Below are positions 34,635-43,589 of a stretch of 64,000 bases of DNA, in pieces. Location of the stretch: assembly GCA_023411795.1 (NCBI GenBank), contig JAEYOK010000035.1, positions 1-64,000 of the forward strand. The letters run 5' to 3'. The notes below the pieces were generated by a model. That model was not told where the DNA came from, did not search any database, and saw nothing but the letters and a program-made list of their open reading frames with translations. The translations under genes and the position numbers were made by a program. Positions within the stretch are counted from its first letter, which is position 1. The number at the start of each line of letters is the position of its first letter. Source of the stretch: Bacillota bacterium. Lineage in GTDB: Bacteria; Bacillota; Clostridia; DSM-8532.

Positions 34635-35714
34635 ATGAAAAAATTCTTGATATTATTGTTCCTTATCCTCTCCCTTCTTATCACCGGATGTACTGAAAAC
34701 CAATCCGGATACACCAAATATTCCTATGAATTTTTGGGTGCATTCGATACTATTATCCAGTTTGTAGCTTACACAAAGACTAAGGGTGAATTCGAGAATA
34801 TGGTTGAGGTCGGCAAAAATAGGTTTATGGAGCTTCATAAGCTTTATGATATATATAACGACTATGATGGGATCAATAATATCAAATCAATAAATGACAA
34901 CGCAGGAATCAGGCCTGTTGAGGTCTCACAGGAAATCCTGGACCTGATTTTGTTTTCAAAGCAGTGGTATAGTAAGACCAATCAAAAATGTAATATTGCC
35001 TTAGGTGCTGTTCTCTCTATTTGGCATGATTATCGTGAGTATGGATTAGATAATCCTGACGATGCTAAAATTCCTCCGATGGATAAGCTGGAAGAAGCCA
35101 TGAAGCACACTGATATAGAAAAAGTGATTGTTGACGAGAATAATAATACAGTTTATCTTGAAGATAAAGATATGCGTTTAGATGTAGGCGCGGTTGCTAA
35201 AGGATTCGCAAGTGAGATAGTCGCTGATGAACTTAAAGAGATGGGATACACGAGTTTTATTATAAGCTCCGGCGGCAATGTTAGAACTGTGGGAGAACCC
35301 TTGGACCCCACAAGAAAAAAATGGGGTATCGGTCTACAAGACCCCGATGGAAATCCTAACGACCCTGAAGAGCCTTCTCTTGATATTCTGTATTTAAGCG
35401 ATCAATCTCTTGTGACCAGTGGAGATTATCAAAGGTACTATGTGGTAAACGGAAAAAAATATCATCACCTGATTGACCCGGTAACACTTATGCCTGCCGA
35501 GCATTTTCGAGCAGTAACAATAATGACTGATGATTCCGGTCTGGCCGATTTTATGTCTACCACCATATTTTTGACTCCTTATGAAGAAGGTATTAAGTTA
35601 GCCGAGAGCCTCGGAATCGATGCAATATGGATGATGAATGACGGTACTATAAATGCAACTGGGAATGCTAAAAGCATGATGAAATACCTTGGTGGAGCGA
35701 CAAACACCAGATAA
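34635..35714 (+). CDS. apbE: FAD:protein FMN transferase ApbE, lipoprotein (FmnB-like)
   Basis: 359 residues, lipidated (LLITGC, Cys19). It moves FMN from FAD onto Thr/Ser of exported proteins. ApbE motifs: YEFLGAFDTIIQFVAY near the start, LDVGAVAKGFASEIVADEL, FIISSGGNVRTVG, SLVTSGDYQRYYVVNGKKYH and HLIDPVTLMPA. In Listeria the equivalent FmnB flavinylates PplA. It follows the PplA-like gene beyond a terminator, with GTGAGG before the ATG. Confidence 0.92.
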   Translation: MKKFLILLFLILSLLITGCTENQSGYTKYSYEFLGAFDTIIQFVAYTKTKGEFENMVEVGKNRFMELHKLYDIYNDYDGINNIKSINDNAGIRPVEVSQEILDLILFSKQWYSKTNQKCNIALGAVLSIWHDYREYGLDNPDDAKIPPMDKLEEAMKHTDIEKVIVDENNNTVYLEDKDMRLDVGAVAKGFASEIVADELKEMGYTSFIISSGGNVRTVGEPLDPTRKKWGIGLQDPDGNPNDPEEPSLDILYLSDQSLVTSGDYQRYYVVNGKKYHHLIDPVTLMPAEHFRAVTIMTDDSGLADFMSTTIFLTPYEEGIKLAESLGIDAIWMMNDGTINATGNAKSMMKYLGGATNTR

Positions 35715-35728
35715 AGAGAGGTTTAGTG

Positions 35729-36085
35729 ATGAAAGTAAGAAATGTTATGGATATAAAATTCGACAGAGGCTGGAAGCTTCTTACTTACTTTGATTTCTTG
35801 CTTCCTGCTCTTCTTTTTCTTCTGGCATGGTTAACCCAGATACCCGCTTTAGCTAAAATTTTTCACTCCTATGAAATGTTCATTGTAAACCCCATCCCTA
35901 ATTTCAAATCACTTACGGGTATAATTGGTCTTCTCTACCATATTGGTATAATCGGCTATACCATTAAGAAACGGAACTACAAGGATATGGCAATATCAAT
36001 AGTGTTGAGTTTACTAATAGTAACTTATTTCTTGTTTGAAATAAATTATATAATACTTAAGCCTCTTAGTTTCGCCAGTTTTTAG
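35729..36085 (+). CDS. Small membrane protein at the end of the EET operon
   Basis: 118 residues, about three helices (FDFLLPALLFLLAWLTQIPA; SLTGIIGLLYHIGIIGYTI; MAISIVLSLLIVTYFLFEIN). The N-terminus before the first helix is basic and polar, so probably cytoplasmic. ATG 35729 has AGAGG 8 bases upstream, and the gene starts 14 bases after apbE. It is not one of the eight genes of the Listeria locus as I recall it. No family recognised; a membrane partner of ApbE or the quinone pathway is a guess. Confidence 0.65.
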   Translation: MKVRNVMDIKFDRGWKLLTYFDFLLPALLFLLAWLTQIPALAKIFHSYEMFIVNPIPNFKSLTGIIGLLYHIGIIGYTIKKRNYKDMAISIVLSLLIVTYFLFEINYIILKPLSFASF

Positions 36086-36097
36086 TGGAGATTTATT

Positions 36098-36838
36098 ATG
36101 GAAACAGTAACAGTCCGGTATCTTTATCATAGTGGGTTTGCAGTTGAATTTAATGATACTGTCCTTATATTTGACTACTATTCGGACGAAAGTGAAAATG
36201 AGATTCGTTCATTATCTACCGGTGTTATAGAGCCTTCTGAGATTAAAGATAAGAGAGTCATGGTCTTTTCATCCCATAAGCATCCGGACCATTTTAATCC
36301 TGTTATTTTGTCATGGAAGACAAATTTACCAAATGTACAGTATTTCTTATCTTCTGATATTCCAAAGAAATACCATAGTGAATTTACTCATATTCTTAAG
36401 CCAAATCAGGTATATGAAGAATCTGGACTTAAAATTCAGACCTTTAAGTCCACTGATGCGGGAGTTGCATTTCTTATAACCCTTAATGGAATTAATATTT
36501 ATCACGCCGGAGACCTTAACTGGTGGCATTGGGATGAGGAATCAAAAGCATGGAACAATGATATGGCCGCTCGTTTCAAGTATGAAATTTCATTACTAAA
36601 GGAAATCAATATAGATATTGCCTTTCTGACAGCCGATCCACGGCAGGAAGAAGCTGAATTATTGGGCTTGAATTGGTTTATTGATCATGTTAATGTCAAA
36701 ACGGTCTTCCCCATGCATTTCTGGGATGACTATACCATTATGGATCGTATAAAAAAAGAGGCACAAAATAAGCCCGACCTTAACAAGGTCAGGCTCATAT
36801 CCAAACGAGGGGAAGCATTTATTATACCTGTTATTTGA
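36098..36838 (+). CDS. MBL-fold metallo-hydrolase
   Basis: 246 residues of the metallo-beta-lactamase superfamily. The metal-binding HxHxDH motif is SSHKHPDHFNP (His-Lys-His-Pro-Asp-His); further ligands are in YHAGDLNWWHW and FPMHFWDD. It resembles the UlaG-like subgroup. Substrate not predictable. It follows the membrane protein by 12 bases in the same direction, so it may be read with the EET genes, but its stop overlaps proA from the other strand by 8 bases. Confidence 0.85.
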   Translation: METVTVRYLYHSGFAVEFNDTVLIFDYYSDESENEIRSLSTGVIEPSEIKDKRVMVFSSHKHPDHFNPVILSWKTNLPNVQYFLSSDIPKKYHSEFTHILKPNQVYEESGLKIQTFKSTDAGVAFLITLNGINIYHAGDLNWWHWDEESKAWNNDMAARFKYEISLLKEINIDIAFLTADPRQEEAELLGLNWFIDHVNVKTVFPMHFWDDYTIMDRIKKEAQNKPDLNKVRLISKRGEAFIIPVI

Positions 36839-38123
36839 AGTCCTTGTTTAATACACGATGGGTAAAAGACTTCCTCTTCTCAGCATAATCAGCCACTATA
36901 TGACCATCACCGATTAATTTGTACTTATAAGTTACAAGTCCCTCAAGACCGACTGGGCCTCTTGCATGGATTTTATTTGTACTGATCCCCACCTCAGCAC
37001 CAAAACCGTACTTAAACCCGTCACTGAAACGTGTTGAACAATTGGCAAAGACATCGCCCGAATCTACATATTCCAGGAATCTGTTAATGTTATACTTGTC
37101 TCTGGACACTATTACATCAGTATGCCCTGAGCCATAGTTGTTTATATGGTCTATAGCCTCATCGATATTATCAACAACCTTAATAGAAATAATATAGTCC
37201 AGATACTCCGTTTTCCAATCTTCTTCATTTGCGGGCAAGCATGAAATAATCTCTCTGGTTCTTTCACAACCTCTTATTTCAACATTCTTTTTCCTCAGAG
37301 CTTCCTTTACGGCGGGCAAAAATGCTCCTGCTACATCTCTGTGAACCAGAAGGGTTTCCAAAGCGTTACAAACAGCCACATACTGGGTCTTTGAGTCCAC
37401 TGTTATATCCACCGCTTTTTGTATATCACAATCCGAATCCACAAAGCAGTGGCAAATACCATCTGCATGACCAAGCACAGGTATTCTTGAATTATCCATG
37501 ATATATCTTACAAACTCGTTGGAGCCCCGGGGAATTATTAAATCCACATATTCATCAAGCTTAAGCATCTCCGATACTTCATCACGGCTTTCTATAAGAT
37601 TTATCCAGTTATCCGGTATTCCTGCCTCCCTGGTAGCCGAAGCAATTGTCTCAAATAGACATCTATTAGTTAACTGGGCTTCTCTCCCCCCTTTAAGCAA
37701 AACAGCATTACCGCTTTTCAGGCAGAGAGTCGAAATCTGAACAAGTGCATCAGGACGGGACTCAAATATGATCCCTATAAGCCCAATAGGGCAGCTTACA
37801 CGAAAAAGCTCTAGGCCTTCGTCCATCTCTGTTGATAAGAGAGTTTTTCCTACAGGATCTTCAAGATTTATAAGGCTATTTATACCGTCTATCACACCCT
37901 TAAGCTTGTTCTCATCAAATAATAGCCTCTTTACTAAAGGCATGGCGAGATTCTCAACCTTACTTCTACGGATGTCTTCTTCGTTTGCTTTATATATTGC
38001 ATTCTTATTCTTATTAAGCTTTTCGGCAATCAACTTAAGAGCATTGTTCTTTTCTTCTGTTGAAACCCCCGAGAGCTTTATCGATGCCACTTTGGCATTC
38101 TTTGCAAGATTAGTTATATCCAT
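36831..38123 (-). CDS. proA: Gamma-glutamyl phosphate reductase
   Basis: Second step of proline synthesis: reduces glutamyl phosphate to glutamate semialdehyde. Aldehyde dehydrogenase fold with the expected PIGLIGIIFESRPDALVQI, NAVLLKGGREA, the Cys-containing CNALETLLVH active site and STRFSDGFKYGFGAEVGIST. Length 430 fits. ATG 38123 has AGGGAG upstream. proB is not next to it; proC is at 6190-6999. Confidence 0.95.
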   Translation of the reverse strand: MDITNLAKNAKVASIKLSGVSTEEKNNALKLIAEKLNKNKNAIYKANEEDIRRSKVENLAMPLVKRLLFDENKLKGVIDGINSLINLEDPVGKTLLSTEMDEGLELFRVSCPIGLIGIIFESRPDALVQISTLCLKSGNAVLLKGGREAQLTNRCLFETIASATREAGIPDNWINLIESRDEVSEMLKLDEYVDLIIPRGSNEFVRYIMDNSRIPVLGHADGICHCFVDSDCDIQKAVDITVDSKTQYVAVCNALETLLVHRDVAGAFLPAVKEALRKKNVEIRGCERTREIISCLPANEEDWKTEYLDYIISIKVVDNIDEAIDHINNYGSGHTDVIVSRDKYNINRFLEYVDSGDVFANCSTRFSDGFKYGFGAEVGISTNKIHARGPVGLEGLVTYKYKLIGDGHIVADYAEKRKSFTHRVLNKDFK

Positions 38124-38203
38124 AGTCTACTCCCTATTCAAAACTTCCTTTTCGGATATTATAGCATATCTCAGCTTAGTTGTTACTTTTTTATTCCTGT
38201 TCC

Positions 38204-38231
38204 TTGACTAAGTGCTGCAATAAAATATAAT
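38204..38231 (+). promoter_or_regulatory. Promoter of prfC
   Basis: TTGACT (38204-38209) and TATAAT (38226-38231), 16 bases apart, 44 bases before the ATG. Confidence 0.7.
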
Positions 38232-38275
38232 ATATAATTTGTATCTATATTTGACCAAATTGAGAGGATTAACTC

Positions 38276-39871
38276 ATGAGTATATCAAAACAAGAACTAA
38301 GTAAAGAAATTGAGCGTCGGAGAACCTTTGCGATTATTTCGCACCCAGACGCAGGTAAAACTACATTAACGGAAAAGCTGCTGCTTTATGGAGGCGCCAT
38401 ACATATGGCAGGGTCCGTAAAAGCAAGAAAGACAGCCAGACATGCCACTTCTGACTGGATGGAAATAGAGAAGCAGCGTGGTATTTCAGTAACATCCAGT
38501 GTAATGCAGTTTAACTATGAAAACTATTGTATAAATATCTTGGATACTCCCGGCCATCAGGATTTTAGTGAGGATACCTACAGAACCCTTGTAGCGGCTG
38601 ACAGTGCTGTCATGCTTATGGACGGGGCAAAAGGTGTTGAAACTCAAACAATAAAGCTGTTCCATGTATGTAAAATGAGAGGTATCCCTATTTTCACCTT
38701 TATAAACAAAATGGACAGAGCGAGCAAAGATCCTTTCGCTCTCATGCAGGAGCTTGAGGAGGTTCTCGGAATTCAATCCTATCCCATTAACTGGCCCATT
38801 GGTACCGATGGGGATTTTAAAGGGGTATATAACCGTAAGCTAAAACAGATTGAGCTATTCACTAATGACAATACCCACGGGCAAGCAATTATAAGTTCAA
38901 ATAAGGGCGGTGTGGAAGACCCCGTATTTAAGGAACTTTTAGGAGAGCCTTATTATTCAAAGCTTGTCGAAGATATTGAACTTTTGGATATTGCAGGTGA
39001 CAACTTTGATTTAAGTATGGTCTTAAAAGGAGAACTAACTCCTATCTTCTTTGGAAGCGCTATGACCAATTTTGGCGTAGAGCCATTTCTTGAGGAGTTT
39101 CTACAAATGTCACCCCCACCTGGTCAGCAAAGCTTTGATGACATAGTAATAGAACCCGAAAGTGAAAACTTCACCGGATTCATATTCAAAATACAGGCCA
39201 ATATGAATCCCAACCATAGAGACAGACTTGCATTTATGAGGATTTGCTCCGGTGTTTTTGAGCGCAATATGCAGGTCATACTTAGTAACTCCGGTAAGCC
39301 CATCAGGCTTGCTCAGCCACAACAGTTTATGGCACAGGAACGTGAGATGGTTGATATTGCATATCCCGGAGATATAGTAGGCCTTTTTGACCCTGGTATT
39401 TTTAAAATCGGCGATACCCTCAGTACTGCCGGAGGCCTTGTTTTTAAAGGTATACCCTCTTTCCCAGCCGAAAACTTTGCCAGAGTTGCCGCAAAAGATA
39501 CAATGAAACGCAAACAGTTTTTAAAAGGCCTTACCCAACTTGCCGAAGAAGGTGCGATTCAAATATATAAACAACCTGACATCGGAGTTGAAGAATTTAT
39601 AATCGGTGCTGTTGGAGTACTTCAATTTGAGGTTTTAGAATATAGGTTAAAAAATGAATATAATGTTGACTTAAAACTATCATATTTAAATCATCGCCAT
39701 GCTCGCTGGATAACCGACATCGTTGGCCATCCTAACGATTTGAATAAAACTTCGACAACAATGATTGTAAAGGATACCCATGATAATTATGTACTTCTTT
39801 TTGAAAATGAATGGTCTATCCAATGGGTCTTAGACAGAAACAAAGGTCTTACACTACGAGATATTTCGTGA
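38276..39871 (+). CDS. prfC: Peptide chain release factor 3
   Basis: 531-residue translational GTPase that recycles RF1/RF2 after termination. G1 HPDAGKTTLTEKLL, switch region RGISVTSSVMQF, G3 DTPGHQDFSEDT, G4 NKMDR are all present. Domains II and III follow. ATG with GAGAGGATTAACTC upstream. A strong promoter and terminator make it monocistronic. Confidence 0.95.
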   Translation: MSISKQELSKEIERRRTFAIISHPDAGKTTLTEKLLLYGGAIHMAGSVKARKTARHATSDWMEIEKQRGISVTSSVMQFNYENYCINILDTPGHQDFSEDTYRTLVAADSAVMLMDGAKGVETQTIKLFHVCKMRGIPIFTFINKMDRASKDPFALMQELEEVLGIQSYPINWPIGTDGDFKGVYNRKLKQIELFTNDNTHGQAIISSNKGGVEDPVFKELLGEPYYSKLVEDIELLDIAGDNFDLSMVLKGELTPIFFGSAMTNFGVEPFLEEFLQMSPPPGQQSFDDIVIEPESENFTGFIFKIQANMNPNHRDRLAFMRICSGVFERNMQVILSNSGKPIRLAQPQQFMAQEREMVDIAYPGDIVGLFDPGIFKIGDTLSTAGGLVFKGIPSFPAENFARVAAKDTMKRKQFLKGLTQLAEEGAIQIYKQPDIGVEEFIIGAVGVLQFEVLEYRLKNEYNVDLKLSYLNHRHARWITDIVGHPNDLNKTSTTMIVKDTHDNYVLLFENEWSIQWVLDRNKGLTLRDIS

Positions 39872-39872
39872 A

Positions 39873-39904
39873 TAAAAAAATAGGCTGATGCCTATTTTTT
39901 TTAT
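39873..39904 (+). terminator. Terminator of prfC
   Basis: AAAATAGGC/GCCTATTTT stem with short TGAT loop and a run of eight Ts, directly after the stop codon. Confidence 0.9.
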
Positions 39905-40086
39905 GTACTTATGAATTGATTAATTAAAATCTTTAATTAAAATTAGTTTCAACATCCCCTTTGTTGGTAATTATTAATATAGTATGTAATTATTTTAAAT
40001 TAGTTTTTGTATTCATTATTAACAGCATTGATGAAAGGGGATAGTTGACTTAGCGTAATTATCACAGCCAACTACAGATTTTTATT

Positions 40087-41190
40087 ATGCGGAAGATTCC
40101 AATTAATTATGTAAGAAGCGGACAAGTATTACATAAACCGGTATATGATTATTCCGGAAATATCATCATTGATAAGGATACAGTACTGGATGAGAATAGT
40201 ATAACTAAACTAAATAAATTAGGTATTGGTTCTGTTCATATATTGGACAGATATTCTAATCAAGAACTGGAAGATATCATAAAACCGAAATTAATAAAAA
40301 GATTTAAGGATACCGATTCTAAAATTATTAATATTGCTTCCAGCAAGGAAATTGTTACCGATAAAAACGGATACCGCAAATCTATTCATCAATGTATAGA
40401 AAACTATGAGGCTTTTATAGACGAGATTATTGATGATACTATCCAAAATAGTGATATTATCAATAATCTTATGAGCGTATCTGCATATGATGAAAGCACA
40501 TTTATGCATAGCATTAATGTAATGTTATTGTCTTTGATTTTTGCTAATAGTCTAAACATGAATAAAACAGAAATAAAAAGGGTAGCTTTAGGTTGTTTGT
40601 TACATGATATCGGAAAAATCTATATCCCTTTAAGTATTATTAATAAAACCGAAATGCTGGATATCAATGAATTTAATATTATTAAGAATCATCCCCTTAA
40701 GGGCTTTGAATTCCTAAGAGATTGTACCAACTTAACTTCTTCTGAGAGAATTGCCTGTTTAACCCATCATGAAAAATGGGACGGAACAGGTTATCCATTT
40801 AATAAAAGTGGTGAAGAAATACCTTTATATGGTCGAATATGCTGTGTATGCGATGTTTTTGATGCATTGACCTCCGATAGAGCTTATAGAAGAGGTGTTA
40901 AACCTAATGAAGCCATGGAATACATCATGGGTAACGGTAATATGCTTTTTGATTATGAACTGGTCAAGATATTTACCGAGGCAGTAAATATATACCCCAT
41001 AGGAACTATGGTCCTTTTATCAAACGGATTTGAAGGAATCGTAGAAGCAATTGGTGAGTATAATATGCGTCCATCCATAACTATTTACTATGAAAATGGT
41101 GAAAAAGTAAATCCTTATACTTTAGATCTTCAAGATTCATTAAATGTAGTAATAAAAGATATTATTTATAAATTTACCAACGAAAATTAA
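40087..41190 (+). CDS. HD-GYP domain protein, probable c-di-GMP phosphodiesterase
   Basis: 367 residues. An N-terminal DUF3391-like segment (IPINYVRSGQVLHKPVYDYS) is followed by the HD-GYP domain: HSINVMLLSLIF, CLLHDIGKIYIPLSI, HHEKWDGTGYPF and DVFDALTSDRAYRRG. Both HD and GYP motifs are intact, so it should open c-di-GMP. The C-terminal part (GTMVLLSNGFEGIVEAIGEY) is a small added domain. Together with the GGDEF-EAL protein at 51152 it shows c-di-GMP signalling. Weak ribosome site. Confidence 0.9.
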   Translation: MRKIPINYVRSGQVLHKPVYDYSGNIIIDKDTVLDENSITKLNKLGIGSVHILDRYSNQELEDIIKPKLIKRFKDTDSKIINIASSKEIVTDKNGYRKSIHQCIENYEAFIDEIIDDTIQNSDIINNLMSVSAYDESTFMHSINVMLLSLIFANSLNMNKTEIKRVALGCLLHDIGKIYIPLSIINKTEMLDINEFNIIKNHPLKGFEFLRDCTNLTSSERIACLTHHEKWDGTGYPFNKSGEEIPLYGRICCVCDVFDALTSDRAYRRGVKPNEAMEYIMGNGNMLFDYELVKIFTEAVNIYPIGTMVLLSNGFEGIVEAIGEYNMRPSITIYYENGEKVNPYTLDLQDSLNVVIKDIIYKFTNEN

Positions 41191-41200
41191 TATAAATAAA

Positions 41201-41233
41201 AGGGGCTATGCATATCAATTGGACATAACCCCT
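41201..41233. terminator. Terminator between HD-GYP and ACT genes
   Basis: AGGGGCTATG pairs with CATAACCCCT (one mismatch) across a 13-base loop. It lies between two convergent genes (stop 41190 and stop 41240) and may serve both. Confidence 0.7.
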
Positions 41234-41239
41234 ATCTAA

Positions 41240-41674
41240 TTACATATTATATATTTCATCTGCCGGTATAATCTCGATATTGTTCTTAGCTAAAACATCC
41301 AAAGCTAGTTGGACATCCTCTACTCTTATGATTACCAGAGCCTTATCTTTTCTGGTATTGCCTATAAAAGCATACATATATTCAATACCAATATGGTTTT
41401 CCTCAAGGCAATCAAGTGCCTTTGATATTCCACCGGGTTTATCATCGACACATATGGCGATAACTTCTGTTGTAGCAACAGTAAAACCCTGCTCATTTAT
41501 AACCTTTACAGCTAAATCGGGATTGTTTACTATAAGCCTTAGTATGCCAAACTCTGTTGTGTCAGCAATTGATAAAGCACTAATATCAATGTTGTTATTG
41601 CCTAATATTCGTGACACCTCTGCCAGCCTACCGGATTTATTCTCTAAAAAGATTGACACCTGTTTTAATAGCAT
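41240..41674 (-). CDS. Tandem ACT-domain protein
   Basis: 144 residues holding two ACT domains: the first with VSIFLENKSGRLAEVSRILG and the second with AICVDDKPGGISKALDCLEE. Proteins of this size bind amino acids and act as sensors; in clostridia they often sit beside phenylacetate-CoA ligase, which is not seen here. No partner gene in the same direction. ATG 41674 has GTGAGGTTATGCT upstream. Confidence 0.85.
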   Translation of the reverse strand: MLLKQVSIFLENKSGRLAEVSRILGNNNIDISALSIADTTEFGILRLIVNNPDLAVKVINEQGFTVATTEVIAICVDDKPGGISKALDCLEENHIGIEYMYAFIGNTRKDKALVIIRVEDVQLALDVLAKNNIEIIPADEIYNM

Positions 41675-41759
41675 AACCTCACCTCATTAATTTATATATA
41701 ATAATCTTACCACAGGCATCAAATAAAAAACATCTCTGTATTGAGTAGTAAAAATAAAG

Positions 41760-42044
41760 TTATGGCAGTAATAATACCTGGCCTGCGTAAATAGTATCTC
41801 CGTTAAGATTATTCAATTTTTTTATATTATATATATATTCACGAATATCATAGTTTTGGGAATAATCTGTAGCTATTTCCCAAAGGGTATCTCCTTTAGT
41901 TACTTTAAATACTTCATAATCATTCACAACCGGCGATGAGGCTCCTGCACTGACAACAAAACCAGTAAAAACTGACATAAGGACAAAGACAATTATCAAT
42001 GTTGCAAAACGTCTTTTATTTTTTAGTCTATACCTTCTTCTCAT
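41760..42044 (-). CDS. LysM-domain protein, YneA-like SOS division inhibitor
   Basis: 94 residues: a basic start, one helix (FATLIIVFVLMSVFTGFVVS) and a C-terminal LysM domain (YEVFKVTKGDTLWEIATDYS ... YAGQVLLLP). This is the layout of YneA of Bacillus, which delays division during SOS. It is divergent from lexA with three SOS boxes in between, as in B. subtilis. ATG 42044 with GGGAGGCGATATATT upstream. Confidence 0.83.
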   Translation of the reverse strand: MRRRYRLKNKRRFATLIIVFVLMSVFTGFVVSAGASSPVVNDYEVFKVTKGDTLWEIATDYSQNYDIREYIYNIKKLNNLNGDTIYAGQVLLLP

Positions 42045-42060
42045 AATATATCGCCTCCCA

Positions 42061-42072
42061 GAACATTTGTTC
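42061..42072. promoter_or_regulatory. LexA binding site (SOS box 1)
   Basis: GAACATTTGTTC: perfect GAAC-N4-GTTC Gram-positive SOS box, 16 bases before the LysM gene start. Confidence 0.9.
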
Positions 42073-42090
42073 TCTTATCGATATTTTATC

Positions 42091-42102
42091 GAACGTCTGT
42101 TC
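42091..42102. promoter_or_regulatory. LexA binding site (SOS box 2)
   Basis: GAACGTCTGTTC preceded by C: matches GAAC-N4-GTTC, in the middle of the divergent region. Confidence 0.9.
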
Positions 42103-42119
42103 TTTTGTCAAGGTATCCC

Positions 42120-42131
42120 GAACATTTGTTT
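42120..42131. promoter_or_regulatory. LexA binding site (SOS box 3) on the lexA -35 region
   Basis: GAACATTTGTTT preceded by C; one base from the palindrome. It overlaps the first bases of the lexA -35 box, so LexA would repress its own promoter. Confidence 0.88.
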
Positions 42132-42158
42132 GACATTTTTTTTTAATAACTGTATAAT
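42130..42158 (+). promoter_or_regulatory. lexA promoter
   Basis: TTGACA (42130-42135), 17-base spacer, TATAAT (42153-42158): full consensus. Confidence 0.85.
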
Positions 42159-42223
42159 GGGGTCAAAGAGTGATTTTGCATAATTTACTATCACATATTA
42201 AACTTTTTACGGAGGATGTTGGA

Positions 42224-42850
42224 ATGAGGCATCGAGATCTTGATAAGCAAAAGAAAATAGTTGATTTTGTTAATCGTTTTCTAATTGAAAAGGGCTTTCC
42301 TCCATCAGTGCGAGAAATATGCCAGGCCGTTGGCTTTAAGTCTACATCAACCGTTCATGCTTATCTAAAAAAGCTTGAAGAAGAAGGAACCATACTGAAG
42401 GATGCAACAAAGCCCAGAGCTTTAAAAGTTCTGGATGAGTCAGGTAAGAATTTAGAAGGTTATATATCAGATCAGGAAATCGACAACATTCCAGTAATCG
42501 GTAAGATTACTGCAGGCACACCAATATTAGCAGTAGAAAATGTCGAGGAAACCTTCCCCATTCCTGTCCAATATCTTGAAAATTCAACTTCCTTTATGTT
42601 GAAGGTTCGCGGTGATAGTATGATTAATGCGGGAATACTGGATGGTGATTATATTCTGGTAAAGCAACAGAATACCGCCAATAACGGGGACATGGTAGTT
42701 GCGCTAATAGAAGACGAAGCCACTGTTAAAACATTCTACAAAGAAAAAGGTTATTACAGGCTTCAGCCAGAAAACCCGGCCTATGAGCCTATTATAGTTC
42801 AAGACTTAAGTATTCTGGGTAAGGTTATAGGGCTTTTCAGAAAATATTAA
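42224..42850 (+). CDS. lexA: LexA repressor
   Basis: SOS master repressor, 208 residues from the ATG at 42224, with GGAGG 9-13 bases upstream; an ATG at 42170 would add an unlikely leader. N-terminal winged helix (GFPPSVREICQAVGFKSTST), cleavage region with Ala-Gly in GKITAGTP, and the Ser/Lys pair in VRGDSMINAG and VALIEDEATVKTFYKE. The promoter is full consensus and covered by an SOS box, and a YneA-like gene is divergent. Confidence 0.96.
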   Translation: MRHRDLDKQKKIVDFVNRFLIEKGFPPSVREICQAVGFKSTSTVHAYLKKLEEEGTILKDATKPRALKVLDESGKNLEGYISDQEIDNIPVIGKITAGTPILAVENVEETFPIPVQYLENSTSFMLKVRGDSMINAGILDGDYILVKQQNTANNGDMVVALIEDEATVKTFYKEKGYYRLQPENPAYEPIIVQDLSILGKVIGLFRKY

Positions 42851-43090
42851 ACATTGCACAAAAAGGGATACTAAGCATAGCGCTTTGGTGTCCCTTTCTT
42901 CTTATGTTTTTCTAATTCCAATGCTTTTGCTACCCTAGAAGAGTTAGCTTTTCTTCAAATATTCTCATAGCAATACCCCCGAACCTAATTTAGCTTTTTT
43001 ATCTGAGTTATACAATGAAAACCTATATGAGAAATTCGTCTTGTGTCCTTGTTTTTTGCTGGGATTTGTTTTATAATAATCTTTGTTTGT

Positions 43091-43167
43091 CGGGGTGTGG
43101 CTCAGTTTGGTAGAGCGCTTGGTTCGGGACCAAGAGGCCGGAAGTTCGAATCTTCTCACTCCGACCA
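43091..43167 (+). tRNA. tRNA-Pro (anticodon CGG)
   Basis: 77-nt cloverleaf: acceptor CGGGGTG/CACTCCG, anticodon arm CTTGG-TTCGGGA-CCAAG with CGG, T-arm GAAG-TTCGAAT-CTTC, encoded CCA. Its 3' end CACTCCGACCAA recurs twice further on (45287-45298 and 47766-47777). Confidence 0.95.
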
Positions 43168-43173
43168 AAAATT

Positions 43174-43195
43174 GGGCGGTTATTTTTAACCGCCC
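43174..43195 (+). terminator. Terminator after tRNA-Pro
   Basis: GGGCGGTTA/TAACCGCCC 9-bp stem with TTTT loop, 6 bases after the tRNA. The T run behind it is weak. Confidence 0.7.
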
Positions 43196-43215
43196 GATGT
43201 TTATTTACAAGGCTT

Positions 43216-43244
43216 TTCGAAGGCAAATCCTATAAGACCATTCC
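43216..43244 (+). repeat. att-like repeat copy A, next to tRNA-Pro
   Basis: Contains AATCCTATAAGACCATTCC, which matches copies B and C at 18 of 19 bases from ATCC or TCC onward. Unlike B and C it stops before the CGACCA part. Confidence 0.6.
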
Positions 43245-43318
43245 AAAGCTTTCTCCCTTGCTTTTTTTGAAATTGACCGCTTTCATTCATTGTTATATAA
43301 TTCCATTAGGTGATAAAG

Positions 43319-43531
43319 ATGAAAATTTTCTGCATAATACTTCTTTCTTTCATTGTTAGTCTTGTATTATACGGATTAGCTTCATTCCTTACAGATTTAT
43401 TCTTGACAGATATTTGTCGGAAATTAAATATTAAAGACTATAAAATCGCAAGAATACTTATTACAATGGCATTATTCATTATTTTATTGTTAATATACTG
43501 CTTATCACCATATAGCCCGATAGGAACATAA
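43319..43531 (+). CDS. Small two-helix membrane protein
   Basis: 70 residues with helices at both ends: MKIFCIILLSFIVSLVLYGL and ILITMALFIILLLIYCL, with a charged loop (RKLNIKDYKIAR) between. ATG 43319 follows AGGTGATAAAG; an in-frame GTG at 43310 is possible. It is 58 bases before the DnaJ-domain gene and in the same direction, so may belong with it. Function unknown. Confidence 0.5.
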   Translation: MKIFCIILLSFIVSLVLYGLASFLTDLFLTDICRKLNIKDYKIARILITMALFIILLLIYCLSPYSPIGT

Positions 43532-43589
43532 ATGAGCCGATTAATGCTCTTTTAACATTAACACATTACCATTGGCGAGGAGTATCAAT

